From: Trichomonas vaginalis G3
Taxonomy: Eukaryota; Parabasalia; Trichomonadida; Trichomonadidae
Length of the DNA: 64,000 bases
Reading direction: 5' to 3'
NCBI RefSeq assembly: GCF_026262505.1
Contig: NC_067205.1
Span: 19,031,645-19,095,644, forward strand
Below are positions 51,613-62,486 of the stretch, piece by piece. The notes below the pieces were generated by a model, which saw nothing but the letters and a program-made list of their open reading frames with translations, ran no database searches and was not told the DNA's origin. Every line of letters starts with the position of its first letter. Positions within the stretch are counted from its first letter, which is position 1. A program made the translations under genes and the position numbers.

Positions 51613-51999
51613 TTTTTGCATTAATCCTCCTGTGTTGTCAAAATGTCATGTTGTCTCATTTTTTCAGAGAAGTTAAATAACCGAGTGACACATGGTGACG
51701 TAGTGACACCTTCAGTTCTTCAAAAATGCTTCATAAGTGCCTTCCTCATTAATCCTCCTGTGTTGTCAAAATGTCATGTTGTCTCATTTTTTCAGAGAAG
51801 TTAAATAACCGAGTGACACATGGTGACGTAGTGACACCTTCAGTTCTTCAAAAATGCTTCATAAGTGCCTTCCTCATTAATCCTCCTGTGTTGTCAAAAT
51901 GTCATGTTGTCTCATTTTTTCAGAGAAGTTAAATAACCGAGTGACACATGGTGACGTAGTGACACCTTCAGTTCTTCAAAAATAATTAATTATTGAATA
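51613..51999. repeat. Inverted repeat array right of the primase region (3 x 128 bp)
   Basis: Three 128-bp units starting TTAATCCTCCTGTGTTGTCA at 51621, 51749 and 51877. They are the reverse complement of the units left of the primase region. A degenerate further piece lies at about 52080-52110 (TGTTGTCAAAATGTCATGTT). Confidence 0.88.
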
Positions 52000-52148
52000 A
52001 CCTGAAACCATTAATGAAAACATTATTTTTGGGTCATTTACACTCATTACGATGAAGTCATGACAAATCATTTCCGGGACTGTTGTCAAAATGTCATGTT
52101 GTCACAAACTTTAGAACGGCATAATTTAAATTTTTATTTTTATCATAA

Positions 52149-52313
52149 ATGGATACCCCACAAGCTCAAAATTTACCACGAATCATAACAAGGGAGGAAA
52201 TGATAAAAATGATGCAAGAACATGTTAAAAATAACAAACCACTAAAACTGAGAAAATGTGGTTATGCAGTAATGATGGAAAGAGAGACGTTGTCGAAGAG
52301 GAATAAAAATTAA
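52149..52313 (+). CDS. Small basic protein, 54 aa
   Basis: Short frame MDTPQAQNLPRIITREEMIK, then MMQEHVKNNKPLKLRK and MMERETLSKRNKN, with an ATAAATGG start. Basic and helical. Function unknown. Confidence 0.45.
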   Translation: MDTPQAQNLPRIITREEMIKMMQEHVKNNKPLKLRKCGYAVMMERETLSKRNKN

Positions 52314-52314
52314 A

Positions 52315-52583
52315 TTTGGATTGAGTTTAAAAATTCATCTTTATTAAATTCATCTCTTCCAATCAATTTATTTATTCTATTAAATTCTTTTATTTTTGCT
52401 TCACTCAGTTTAATGATTGAACGATAAGTTTCTAATTTTTCGATTATTTCTTTCCTCTCTTTATCGTTTTCAACCCCACCGCATTGTGGCTTCTTTTTGT
52501 AATAGCATATTTTTTGATTTAATTCTGTTTAGTTTCTTTTTATATTCATCGTCTGGACTCTTGACTGCTTCGTTGTCACTCAT
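52315..52583 (-). pseudogene. Small coiled-coil gene
   Basis: Minus-strand region starting MSDNEAVKSPDDEYKKKLNR and ending in helical, charged sequence (YRSIIKLSEAKIKEFNRINK). Not one intact frame. Function unknown. Confidence 0.35.
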
Positions 52584-52603
52584 TTCTTACGAAATAAAAA
52601 AAA

Positions 52604-52765
52604 TTAAATATTATTTAAATATAATGGAGTAATAAAATAAATCGGAATTTCTATTAATTTATTGTCAACTTCAACTAATGCATTGCCGTTAATATATCTA
52701 ACAAATTCAGCTATTGTGTCAAATCTTCGTCTTCTTTTTGTCATTGATTTAATCAGTTTTTCCAT
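52604..52765 (-). CDS. Small hypothetical protein, 53 aa
   Basis: Frame MEKLIKSMTKRRRRFDTIAE, then FVRYINGNALVEVDNKLIEI. A basic N-terminal helix is followed by a beta-like end. It lies between the coiled-coil gene and the integrase on the same strand. Function unknown. Confidence 0.4.
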   Translation of the reverse strand: MEKLIKSMTKRRRRFDTIAEFVRYINGNALVEVDNKLIEIPIYFITPLYLNNI

Positions 52766-52779
52766 AATCGAGATGAATT

Positions 52780-54105
52780 AAAACTTTATCCCTTGTTTAA
52801 AATTCATGAGCCCCGAATTAATTTGTTCACGTTTAACATCATTCAACCTTTCCATTTGCTTTCTAATATATTCCCATTTTTTTGAAATATCATTTTTCAT
52901 TCCACCGGTTTCATGTTTATTGTTCTATGCCATGTATTATATAATAATATACTAACTGTTGTATGATGGAGTCATGATTTCCATCCCAGTATATCTGACC
53001 GTTAACCCCTAACGCATCTCTAAGAGTTCTCATTACCGCATCAACTATTTTATTATGAAACGTATATGGAGAGGATGAAAAGAAAAAATTAATTTGTGGG
53101 AAATAATGAGTCATAGCTGCCTGAAATCCTTTATCACCATCACCCCTGATATTATCTACTCTTTCATGATCTAGTAAGTATTGAATAGCTCTTCGTGTTT
53201 CCTGTTCTGTTTTCCCTTTCACCGGAATGCAATATAAATATCTAGTGTTAATGTTAATGGCAAATAAATAAGTAACGTTTCCTTTTGAATATTCCAGATG
53301 ATCGATTTCGTATGAATATGGATATGGAGCAAATGAAGGGCGACTAAATTTTTCCTTTAACGGTTGAATTTTCGGGTCAATTGGTTTATTTAATATCTTG
53401 AAATCCTTTTTAAAATCTTTTTGCTTTCTTTAATGTTTGAAATGGATATAATAAAGTGAATGATGAAGGATTAACTGAAGGAGGAGGAGGTACTGTCGTT
53501 GGAGGTTTTGGTGTTGCAAGTGGTTTAATTTTATCTGCTTTGATTTTGGATTTCATTCCTTCCTTCATTAATTCTGGATGTATTCTATTCATTTGTTTTA
53601 AATATGCTGTATATAAAGGTTTGATATACTTTCCGCTTCGAGTTTATGTTGAAGGATGAATTCCAAAAGTTGATCTTCATTTAAAAGTCGGGCTGAATAT
53701 GGTTTAACTAATGAATCATAAATTAAAGCTTGTGCATCATTTATGGTCTGAAGGACCTGGGTGTTTTGTTCCTTTTGTTTTTGTGGCTCAGGATTATATA
53801 ATTTATATAATTCATCAATATCTTCTTCTGTTAATACTTTATTTTTGAAATCTTTCAACTGTTTAAGCTGTGATTTGTTTTTCCCTTTGATATTCATTAT
53901 TTTTAATTTTGTCTTTAATTTCAGAAATTATTTTATTATGATATTTCAAAATTTCATTTTTATAATATGGATAATAATATTCCATATCATCACCCGTTAT
54001 ATTATTATTATATTTTTGGAGATATGATTTTAATTCATAATAACTAAGAAATTTTTGATTAAGTACTAAATCATCAATTAAATTTTTTAAATCTGTGTTA
54101 TCCAT
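52780..54105 (-). pseudogene. Integrase gene region of element 2
   Basis: Retroviral-type integrase on the minus strand. The core shows SYEIDHLEYSKGNVTYLFAI, ININTRYLYCIPV, the second acidic site in DNIRGDGDKGFQAAM and HNKIVDAVMRTLRDALG. These align in order with AYQFDTLIQS, INVNTRKAYAYP, TSDQDSAYLS and ILGIINRFIRTLRDL of the Maverick 1 integrase. The upstream part holds a Pro-rich linker (KPPTTVPPPPSVNPSS) and charged helices. The region is broken. Unlike Maverick 1, it lies at the right end and points inward. Confidence 0.7.
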
Positions 54106-54207
54106 TTATATAAAAATAAAATCAATGTTTTAAGGGTGCCCACCTCTTTGAATCATAGTATCAAAACCATCATTAACGGTTCCTTTTGTCTCTTCTGTGG
54201 TATTTTA

Positions 54208-54369
54208 TTAAATAAATGGCATACAACATCCATTTTCACAACATACAGCCTTAGTGTGTGCTCCTGTTAATGCAGTCTTACCAATTGTTAAGCGAGTCAT
54301 TGACCCATTTTTAAGTTGTAAATTAATATTCTGACCATCAAATATCAATTTATCATTTATTATATCTAA
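54208..54369 (-). CDS. Partial small ORF ending in a double-CC motif
   Basis: Minus-strand frame of about 53 codons (IFDGQNINLQLKNGSMTRLT, then AHTKAVCCENGCCMPFI) with a clear stop but no ATG visible before the 42-bp repeat at 54367. CC-x3-CC near the C-terminus suggests metal binding or disulphides. It sits between the integrase gene and the right TIR. Confidence 0.35.
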   Translation of the reverse strand, partial: LDIINDKLIFDGQNINLQLKNGSMTRLTIGKTALTGAHTKAVCCENGCCMPFI

Positions 54370-54408
54370 ATAAAAATTAGAATATAAGTGATGAAATATA
54401 TTTTTTAA
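54367..54408. repeat. 42-bp direct repeat (right copy)
   Basis: Same orientation as 40255-40296. Joined directly to the inner edge of the right TIR. Confidence 0.75.
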
Positions 54409-55003
54409 TGACTATTATGCTAATAATAAAAAATTATTTGAAGAATTGACAACGTGTAAATTGAATAAAATGTTTAAAGTTGATGGATTCAAAATTTCAA
54501 AAATAAAAGGAGTGGTTAGTTTGAAATCTATTCCTCAATCAAGAATCACCTCATTAATGAAAATAGATGATTTAACAAAAAGAATAGAAATTATTGAAGA
54601 GCGAATAAATCAAATTATTGATTTCATAAATTCAAATAATCATTAGTTTCAATTTCTTTTTCTCGTTTATGAGGTCTTTGATTATGACTTCATTGATTCC
54701 ATTCATGATTTAAACACTTGTTTTAATTAATCGCGGAATACCTGACATCATCTATATATAGCTTCTTTTATAAAAGATAAAATAAATTATTTTTTATTTC
54801 ATTATGTATGGGCTGAGTGTAAATGTCTTACAATTTTGAAAATTTTTTAAATCTTGATTTATTCAAAAACGTAAGAATAAAAACCGTAAGAATCATACAT
54901 TTTTTTACTTCATATGTTAAAAAAAATGATACAAAATCGTTCAATATTGTATGAATTCTTACGTTTACAAAAAAAGTCACACAACCCATCAACATATACT
55001 ACT
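54404..55003. repeat. Right terminal inverted repeat of element 2
   Basis: Mirror of 39522-40121, ending CATATACTACT before the TTAAAG duplication. It contains the 66-residue 3' part of the TIR gene (54446-54646). Confidence 0.92.
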
Positions 55004-55009
55004 TTAAAG

Positions 55010-55256
55010 GAATTTACGATATCGTATCGTAAAACTGGAATTCAGATCAAAGAAAAAAAAACAATTGAGTTTACCCTAGAAGCAAAGGAATAATTTTATT
55101 ATTCAGATGATGAAAATATCTATATTAACGAAGCAAAGAGAAAATGTTCACATACTTATGCTTATAAGGCGTTAATCTTTACGAATCAAATTGAGCTTAC
55201 ATTTAATAGGAGATGAAATCAAATCAGCTAACTCAATCTTATAAGTATGTATCAAA
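55010..55256. other. Spacer of the tandem unit, right of element 2
   Basis: Continues the divergent spacer cut by the Polinton; matches 32295-32544 and 62240-62486. No gene is seen. Confidence 0.7.
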
Positions 55257-58200
55257 ATGTTTTATCCAATGATCACAATTCGCGATATTTGGACTACGTT
55301 GAATCTTAAATCAGGAAAAGTTTACTTCAAAGCTTGCGTATGTGAGAAACCAAACTACAAAAAATTATAGACTCTCAAAATAATCATAAACAAGAATTGC
55401 ACAGGTCTTACAGATTTTTATGTTTCTCCGATGTTCAATGGCAATCAAAAACACGCATTCCCAGATTTCATACCGATCGTCCCTACAGAAAACATCTTAA
55501 AGTGTCATTTGCTGATTCAATTTTATCATGTTGAAGAAAATTCTAAGATCAAAGAGAAAGCGATCGATACAGCAGTTATTCCATTAAGTTGCATCTCAGG
55601 TAATAACAATACATCTGTAGAAGTCGAGCTTTTCTCAGAACCAGGCAAAGTTTCTAAAGATGCCAACGTAACTCTGCAAACACCAAAGAAATCAGAAGGT
55701 TTGTCATTACAGATCACTATCCCTCCATTCTACTTCCCTCCTCAAAACATGGCTACGGCATTGACTGATAATTTCGATATTCCAAGTTTGTCTGGAATTG
55801 ACGAGTCATATGCTGATCTTTACATCATCCCTCTTTTCTGCCGACTTATTAAGAAGCGCGATTCTAAAGTTCTCCCAACATTGGTTCAATTATTGATCAC
55901 ATTTGGCGATGGCGGTAGAACATCACTTCGAAAGTGGTTGTTCAATCATTTCGATCCACAAACAATTGGTGATGACTTCCCAACATTCTATCCGGAAGCG
56001 ATTAAAGCATTTTGTCATGAAATCATTGAAGGAAAGATCGAAACAACAATCATTCCAGACTTTTCAACATCTTTACCACTTATTCTTGACATTATGCAGA
56101 TTGTTTTCTCCGATGGCAAACTTCAATCAACAGCTCAAGACTTAATTACAATTAACAACTCACTTCTTGACTTGATTTGCTTCTTATTGACTAAGGATGT
56201 TGATTGCAATTCCATTACAGAGTCATTGGGACTCTTCTTCTTCCATAATCTTTCAGATCTTGGAAATGAAGAAATCGTACGATTCGTTTACATATTCCTT
56301 CGAACTATATCTAAGGTCAGACCCATAATTGCACATCCAATGTCTGCTACACGAGTTCAATGGATTTTCTTATCTCCATTATCTCTTTCTAAGCACTTCT
56401 TGATCAACATGACTAACAACATGAAACCATTATCAACGAACGCTATGTATTCACCTTATTCTAAACTTACATCACAATTTTTGTTGTCGACACAACAATG
56501 TTTTGGCGGTCGTGATCCCGACACATTTGCACTTTGTGCAGGCTTTTTAGCTCGATTGTTATCTAACTTAGATGAGATTTGTTATAGTATTCGACAACGA
56601 ATCGCATTTGCTTTATTCCCTCTTATTGATTTATGTTCTAATCATTTTGAATCCCCATTATTTATGTCTAACAAACGAATGCAAATTGCATTGATTCCAT
56701 TTGTTTTATTCTTAATCAAAAACAGTGAACAGAAGCAGTTATTATCATTCTTCCATTCATTATCTATCTCATTCAAGTGTCATTTCATTTCATTCCTTAA
56801 ATTGACCGGAAAAATCATCATTGACACATTGGATGTCATCAAACCAACATATGAATGTCCACAAATTAACTTGAATCTTCTTGATTTGCTGACACATATT
56901 TACATCAAATTTTTGTTTGACGTCAAATCAGAATTAGGTGTTTGCATGAACGAAGTCATCCAGTTAATTGAAGTTTTGTTGTGTCGATACCAACCAACAG
57001 ATAACTACAAGTATTTGTATTTACTTTGTGATTCATTATTCGAATCATATCCATTAGAACGTAATTTCATCATCATGTCTACTAAATTAATTATGTACAA
57101 ACAAGCAAAATCACGTGCATTGAGTACCGCATTGATTATTAACAGTTTCAAACAAGATTACAATCGATATGAACAAGTTAATGTTTCCACACTTTCATTC
57201 ATTGATGAATACGCAACAATTCTTTTAGAAAACAAAGTTTCAATGATTCCTATGTTTAAAGAATATATTTTGATAATTAAAGAACTTACACCAGACAATA
57301 AATCACTTAAAAAGAAAGTTAGTGATCGAATGGATTCTGCTTTATCCATTGCAGATATTGTTGAAAAACAGAAATCATCAAAACAAGCATTGTCCATTCG
57401 TTGTCAACAATTAATGTCATTGGCTGATGAAAACATGGACTTTCCAAACATGCGCTTAAAGTGGTTGAGTGAATTAGTTCGTATCAATATCGAATCCGGT
57501 GATTATATCTCAGCGTTTGTTTCACAATTACATTGTACATGTTTAATTGCTACGGTTGTTGAACATCGTTCTAAACATGAAAAACTCGAAAATAAAAAGA
57601 AGAACGAACGATTGCCTAAACCACCCGGTTTCCATTTATCAACGACACAACCAATCAGAACGGCAAACAATGTCTATGATTACGGCCGATCTAGAACATA
57701 TCAAGAATTCTTCTTCATTCCTTCAGTTCAAGTCGAAACTAAAGTTAAAGTTGATGCAGGAATGCCGATGCCGAAATTTTGTTGTCTGATTTTAATGAAA
57801 ATCTTTTGATTGAATATTTGAATTCATCTGTTTGGTTATGCGAAGAAGCACAGTTATATTATACATTGCGCGGTTTGTCATCAATGGCATTACGTGTTCT
57901 TTATCAGAACCGCGATTACGGCCGGTCTAAAGAAATCTGTTCTAAATTGTCCAATTATTTGTCTAGTATTTCTACAGGAAACACAGTTGGTGTCAGTGTT
58001 CCATTGTCATTCTTCATGGTTGAAGAAGACAAGGCGGCAAGAAAGATCAACGAATATACTGCTGCAAGAAGACGGAAACAATCCATTTTGTTCAACAACT
58101 GAAGAATCGCGAAGGAATTGTTTGTCCAACAGATTATTGCGATCATCATGAGGAATGCAAAGGTGATGGTATTTGTTTGATCCAATTAGAGCCATCGGAT

Positions 58201-58887
58201 GATAAAATCGAAGGTGATGAAGCTCCTCATTCATGGGATAAGTTCCGATCCGTTGTTTCTATCAATAAACAATCACAGAAATCATCTGAAGAACTGAAGA
58301 ATCCTATTAAAACTCTTTACATCGAAACATCAGAAAAATTACATTTTATCATCAAGGTGTTTCTATCAAGAAGATTGAGATCCAGGGAAGTTTGTGTTAA
58401 AGAATTATGTGTTAATACATTGAACCGAGCATTCACATCTCTTGATCAACTTGTGAAAGACTTCGATCCATATCTTTCTATGCCCATTGGTGCATTCAAG
58501 GATTCACCAATGGTTATTTTCGGAAAAGATCTTTGTCGATACAAAGAAATGCTTTATACAACATTGCAACATCCTAACTGTGCACGTGACTGTTTGAGTT
58601 TTATCAAACAAAAGTATCCAGAACTTCTTGAAGAAAACGTTTCTAAGTTCTCAGAATGTCTTGTTAAAGCACTTAAACAACATCGAAGAGCAGTGAACGA
58701 ACTTTTGATTGAATTTGAATCCGGTGACGAAATCGATAAAATCAAATCCGATCTGGATGATTGCACAGAAATGATCAACAAGTTCTGCAAAGACTTCGAA
58801 GTTGATATGATTGACGATCAAACAGTTTATGAAGGTATTGTTGATCCAATGTCATCATTTTGTGCATATGAAAATGAGTATGAATAA
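55257..58887 (+). pseudogene. DOCK-family gene, copy 3
   Basis: Almost identical to copy 2, with the same domain order: DHR-1 from 55257, scaffold, DHR-2 from about 57450. It shares the in-frame TAG (55368-55370). From the next ATG at 55431 the frame is open for 792 codons, longer than in copy 2. It then suffers a one-base loss near 57761, frame differences near 58018-58100 and another around 58342. Its disablements after the shared stop differ from those of copy 2, so the two copies decayed independently after duplication. The helical Lobe A and nucleotide-sensor-type regions are still readable in pieces. Confidence 0.75.
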
Positions 58888-59240
58888 AAACATAATATTT
58901 TTTTTAATATTTTAAAGTTTATTATAATGTGTTAAAAGATCACTGCATTAGTTTACAACTTAACACCCGAAGATATTTTTCTCCTATGAAAGAATTGATA
59001 TTTTTGGATTTATCTCTAAAATACAAACTACGCCAGACTTTCAAAATCATCCCTTTAATTTAGAATTAATTCCCAAGACTACTATAAACAGAATTTAATA
59101 ATTTTTACAATATTTCTATTTGGTTTACAACATTATACATGAAGTTACCATTGACTATGATCGATTGATATCATTATTATTTCTATATTTTTCTCGTTAT
59201 TTGTTTGAAAAATGCAGAAGATATGAAAAATTATTAATTT
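58888..59240. other. Intergenic, convergent gene ends
   Basis: Nearly identical to 36170-36523. No gene is seen. Confidence 0.6.
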
Positions 59241-60257
59241 TTATCGTTTAGTAATAAACAAAATAGAAATATGATATTTACCAAAAAGAAAATTCATTGA
59301 TGGACATTTTGAACAAATTTTATTTTCTTTCTTTGGTACAAATAATAATACTATTTCAAGATTTCCTTCACATGGACGTAATCCAATGAATGTCAAATTA
59401 TTCTGAAATGATTCTGTTCCTTGATCTGATACATCAACTGTTCCATCAGTTGATAAATCATCAATACTACATCGATAGATATAAATCTGCCCATCCCAAC
59501 CTGCTTCAAATAATTTTCCTTTGTTAATCTCAGGATTGTTTTGGAAAGATGAATCGAAAATATCAAGTCTATAACCAAAAATATAAACAATTCCCCAATT
59601 TTTATAATTTTGAGAATTATTTATATAATTACATCGGTCAATTCTTCCTGGACATTTCCAAAACTGAGTAATCAATCCGTCAGTTGCGTTTAAATTCTCA
59701 AAATTACAAAATGAAACATTTACTGTTGATTCAACATTATAATAACCAAAACCTGGATCTATTGATGAAATACAGTTAGAAATGTTTGTTTTTGAAAGTG
59801 ATCCAAAACCATAATTTTGGTAAATCATACAATTTGCTGAACTATCTCCTCCATTACAAATTGATCCTTGGAGGATTGTACTGTTGATTTTTCCTTTGAA
59901 ATGAAGAAATTGGCCATATACAGTAGATTTACTTTCAAATGAACAGAATTTATCAATAATAATGGCAGTATTATTAGAATTTTCAATATATACTGTACCT
60001 GGACCTTTTGAAAAAACGTTTTCGCAAAGTAAAATCGAGTAATCATTTGTATTTTCGAATTTAACTGCTCTATCTTGTAGCTTAATGAACTTACAGATGT
60101 ATGCAAAGCATTTGTCTTCTGTTGCAGTGACTTGTTGGTTTTCACCTGTAATGACTGAAGAAGGAGGATCAATTCCTTCATAATAAAGACGCCAAATACT
60201 ATTTGTAACTTCTTCACAATGAACATGTTTTCTAAAAGCAATTAATTTGAACTTGGT
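59241..60257 (-). pseudogene. Beta-helix-like surface-protein gene, 5'-truncated, copy C
   Basis: Counterpart of 36524-37537 with the same open but ATG-less 5' end and the same repeating Cys/Asn/Gly turn units (TNISNCIS, VSFCNFENLNATDGLI). Substitutions are denser than in the DOCK copies and several change residues (for example DLSTDGTVDVSDQGTESF), so this gene diverges faster than its neighbours, perhaps through conversion with other family members. Confidence 0.55.
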
Positions 60258-60610
60258 TTAGAGCCAAAAAGACTCCCGAATTAAATTTTAAAAATGATAG
60301 GGGGTAACACCACGGTGAACTTCCTTCCTATAATTCAAAATTAAAATTAATTTCAAGTACTAATTTTGAATGTTTGAATCATTCTATATTATCAGCAAAA
60401 CAGCGGAGTTGAATTACAATATGAGCAATAACTTTTGAATAGAATATTCTTGATAAAGTGAAATGGGAGTGATTTTATATTAAGAATATAGGTTTTGCAC
60501 AATCAAACTATATGAAATGGTTTAAATTTGGAGATTTCTGTAAGACAATATATTTTTTATAGAAGTTCATATAGAAAAATCAAATGTAAATTTTTATTCA
60601 ATAAGAAAAT
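60258..60610. other. Intergenic spacer of the tandem unit
   Basis: Matches 37538-37907 with small indels. No gene is seen. Confidence 0.6.
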
Positions 60611-62104
60611 TTAAACTTCTTCACCTACATCAGTATTTGTTGTTGATGATTTGTATTTTCGGATAACAATAAATGCAATAATAAATATTGCAATTTCAAT
60701 AATAATACCAATGACGATTCCAGAAATTGCACCAGCTGGAGCTTTATTACTAGAACTATTCTTCTGATTATCAGTACCTGAAGTTTCATTCGATGTTTGT
60801 GTTTTTGGTAACCATAATGGTTTCAAATTTCCATTATCATATTGAGGATAGCCTTCATTTGATATCTTTGGATCATCAAATTTAAAATCAGAAAGTTCGA
60901 TCCTTCCGTCAATTAATAAAATGTTAATATAGTTTGTATGACTACATGAATAAATCTCTGATTCCTTTAAATCTTCTGATAGTAATAATTCATTGTTATT
61001 ATTTTTACAATAAATATGACTCCTAGACTTACTTTGTGGTCCTATATAATATCTTACTTTCACTGAAAACGGTGAGTAAGAATAGATATATTGATTTGTA
61101 TTAGAAGACTCAAAATAATATGCTGATTGCATTTCGGAAATTGTGTTAACTGAATAATTATATTTGGAAGACCAAAATGATTTCTTTATGAAGAAAACTA
61201 ATATATTTTGTGGTCCATTTGTTGATGAAAGAATCGATGAATCATCTGTGTAATTATCTTCGCGTTTGATCCCTTCAGCATTTGACATAACAACAATCTG
61301 TTCGCATTTTGTCATACAAATGACTTTTATCATTGTTGAATCAATTTTAAGTGTTTTAAGCTCATCTGAAAAAATGACTTCAACTTTTTTAGCATCTTTA
61401 AATGCAGGAAGACAACCATCAACATCGAATATTCCTGATATTTCATATTCAACACTTTTTTCCATATCAATATGAACACAAGTCCCATAATTTTCATGGA
61501 TATCAGTAAAATATAGATTTCCTTGATAGTAACCATAACTTGATTGACTAATTCTTTTTACATAATGTGTTGGTTTATTTGCATAAGCAATTATTAAATG
61601 TGAGTTTGTTAATTGTGGCAATTCATAAGTAAAATCTTTAACATTGATAACTACACTTACATGCATATCAGATGAATAACGTTCCGAAATTCCATTATAT
61701 TGAAGAACTAAATTTGGCTGGCGACCTTTTATTCTAAGTAAAATTGATTTTTCATATTCATGTTCATTTTCATTTATTAATGAATAAACAGGCTTCAATG
61801 GTTCTCCATTTTCGAGCATAAACATATTTGCATTTCTAAATACAGCAATTGTTATATATGAAGACCAAGCCCTAATTTGAATTGTTTTTACTTCATCGTT
61901 TGTAAATTGAAGAGTTAATTCATCATCAGATACATATGGAGGCAATACAGCATCAATTTGTCTGATATCTCTTGCTTCATTCATTTTATTTGTTGATTTA
62001 ATTTTTTGTTTATGCATACCCCGAGACGGATTTATTGAATGCAGTATCCGTGTATAATTTTCTTCGATCGATGACGAATGATGAAATAGTAGGTGAAGCA
62101 TCAA
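60611..62104 (-). CDS. Single-pass membrane protein, intact copy C
   Basis: 497 aa of unknown family. A long beta-rich extracellular-type region (LPPYVSDDELTLQFTNDEVK; PTHYVKRISQSSYGYYQGNL; YFTDIHENYGTCVHIDMEKS) is followed by a Ser/Thr/Asn-rich stalk, one transmembrane helix at about residues 453-478 (GAISGIVIGIIIEIAIFIIA) and a short charged tail (RKYKSSTTNTDVGEEV). The N-terminus (MMLHLLFHHSSSIEENYTRI) is only a weak signal peptide, so the true start may be lost or lie elsewhere. Paired cysteines and Asn sequons suggest a surface protein. Copies A and B of the unit are damaged, so this is the only copy here with a normal tail. Confidence 0.6.
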   Translation of the reverse strand: MMLHLLFHHSSSIEENYTRILHSINPSRGMHKQKIKSTNKMNEARDIRQIDAVLPPYVSDDELTLQFTNDEVKTIQIRAWSSYITIAVFRNANMFMLENGEPLKPVYSLINENEHEYEKSILLRIKGRQPNLVLQYNGISERYSSDMHVSVVINVKDFTYELPQLTNSHLIIAYANKPTHYVKRISQSSYGYYQGNLYFTDIHENYGTCVHIDMEKSVEYEISGIFDVDGCLPAFKDAKKVEVIFSDELKTLKIDSTMIKVICMTKCEQIVVMSNAEGIKREDNYTDDSSILSSTNGPQNILVFFIKKSFWSSKYNYSVNTISEMQSAYYFESSNTNQYIYSYSPFSVKVRYYIGPQSKSRSHIYCKNNNNELLLSEDLKESEIYSCSHTNYINILLIDGRIELSDFKFDDPKISNEGYPQYDNGNLKPLWLPKTQTSNETSGTDNQKNSSSNKAPAGAISGIVIGIIIEIAIFIIAFIVIRKYKSSTTNTDVGEEV

Positions 62105-62486
62105 AAATTTTAAAATACGTGATTATATCAAAATTCTGAAAGCGCCGTTATAATTGAAAACTACAATCTATAAATTAATGAAATTATAATGAAGAATGCT
62201 TTTATAAATATTTTTCAGATTCAGATTCAGATTTTAAAGGAATTTACGATATCGTATCGTAAAACTGGAATTCGGATCAAAGAAAAAAAAACAATTGAGT
62301 TTATCTTAGATCATAAGGAATAATTTTATTATTCAGATGATGAAAATATCTATATTAACGAAGCAAAGAGAAAATGTTCACATACTTATGCTTATAAGGC
62401 GTTAATCTTTACGAATCAAATTGAGCTTACATTTAATAGGAGATTATATCAAATCAGCTAGGTCAATCTTATAAGTATGTATCAAA
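62105..62486. other. Divergent spacer with an empty Polinton target site
   Basis: Contains an unoccupied TTAAAG (62234-62239) at the position where element 2 sits in the previous unit. No gene is seen. Confidence 0.75.

Larger units (their letters stand above)
39522..55003. mobile_element. Polinton-like element 2, 15.5 kb, with primase-helicase
   Basis: Bounded by near-identical inverted repeats of about 600 bp (39522-40121, 54404-55003) starting AGTAGTATATG, with a perfect 6-bp TTAAAG duplication (39516-39521, 55004-55009), the usual Polinton size. Parts: TIR gene; two amphipathic peptide genes; major capsid; packaging ATPase; a 299-aa unknown; CCG-motif protein; minor capsid; sialidase-like/phage-collar fibre; repeat array; PrimPol-SF3 helicase region; inverted repeat array; small genes; integrase on the minus strand. 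No DNA polymerase B. Ends look whole; the replication and integrase genes are broken, about eight breaks in all. It inserted after the 7.2-kb host unit had been duplicated, as two sister units are empty. Confidence 0.92.

Noticed and set aside
4585-55003. Adenain-like maturation protease in either Polinton
   Set aside because: Looked for the His/Cys protease pattern usual in the family; no reading frame shows it convincingly. It may be absent or too divergent to see.
39522-55003. DNA polymerase B in element 2
   Set aside because: No SLYPS-, NSIYG- or DTDS-type motifs in any frame; the replication region carries primase and SF3 helicase motifs instead.
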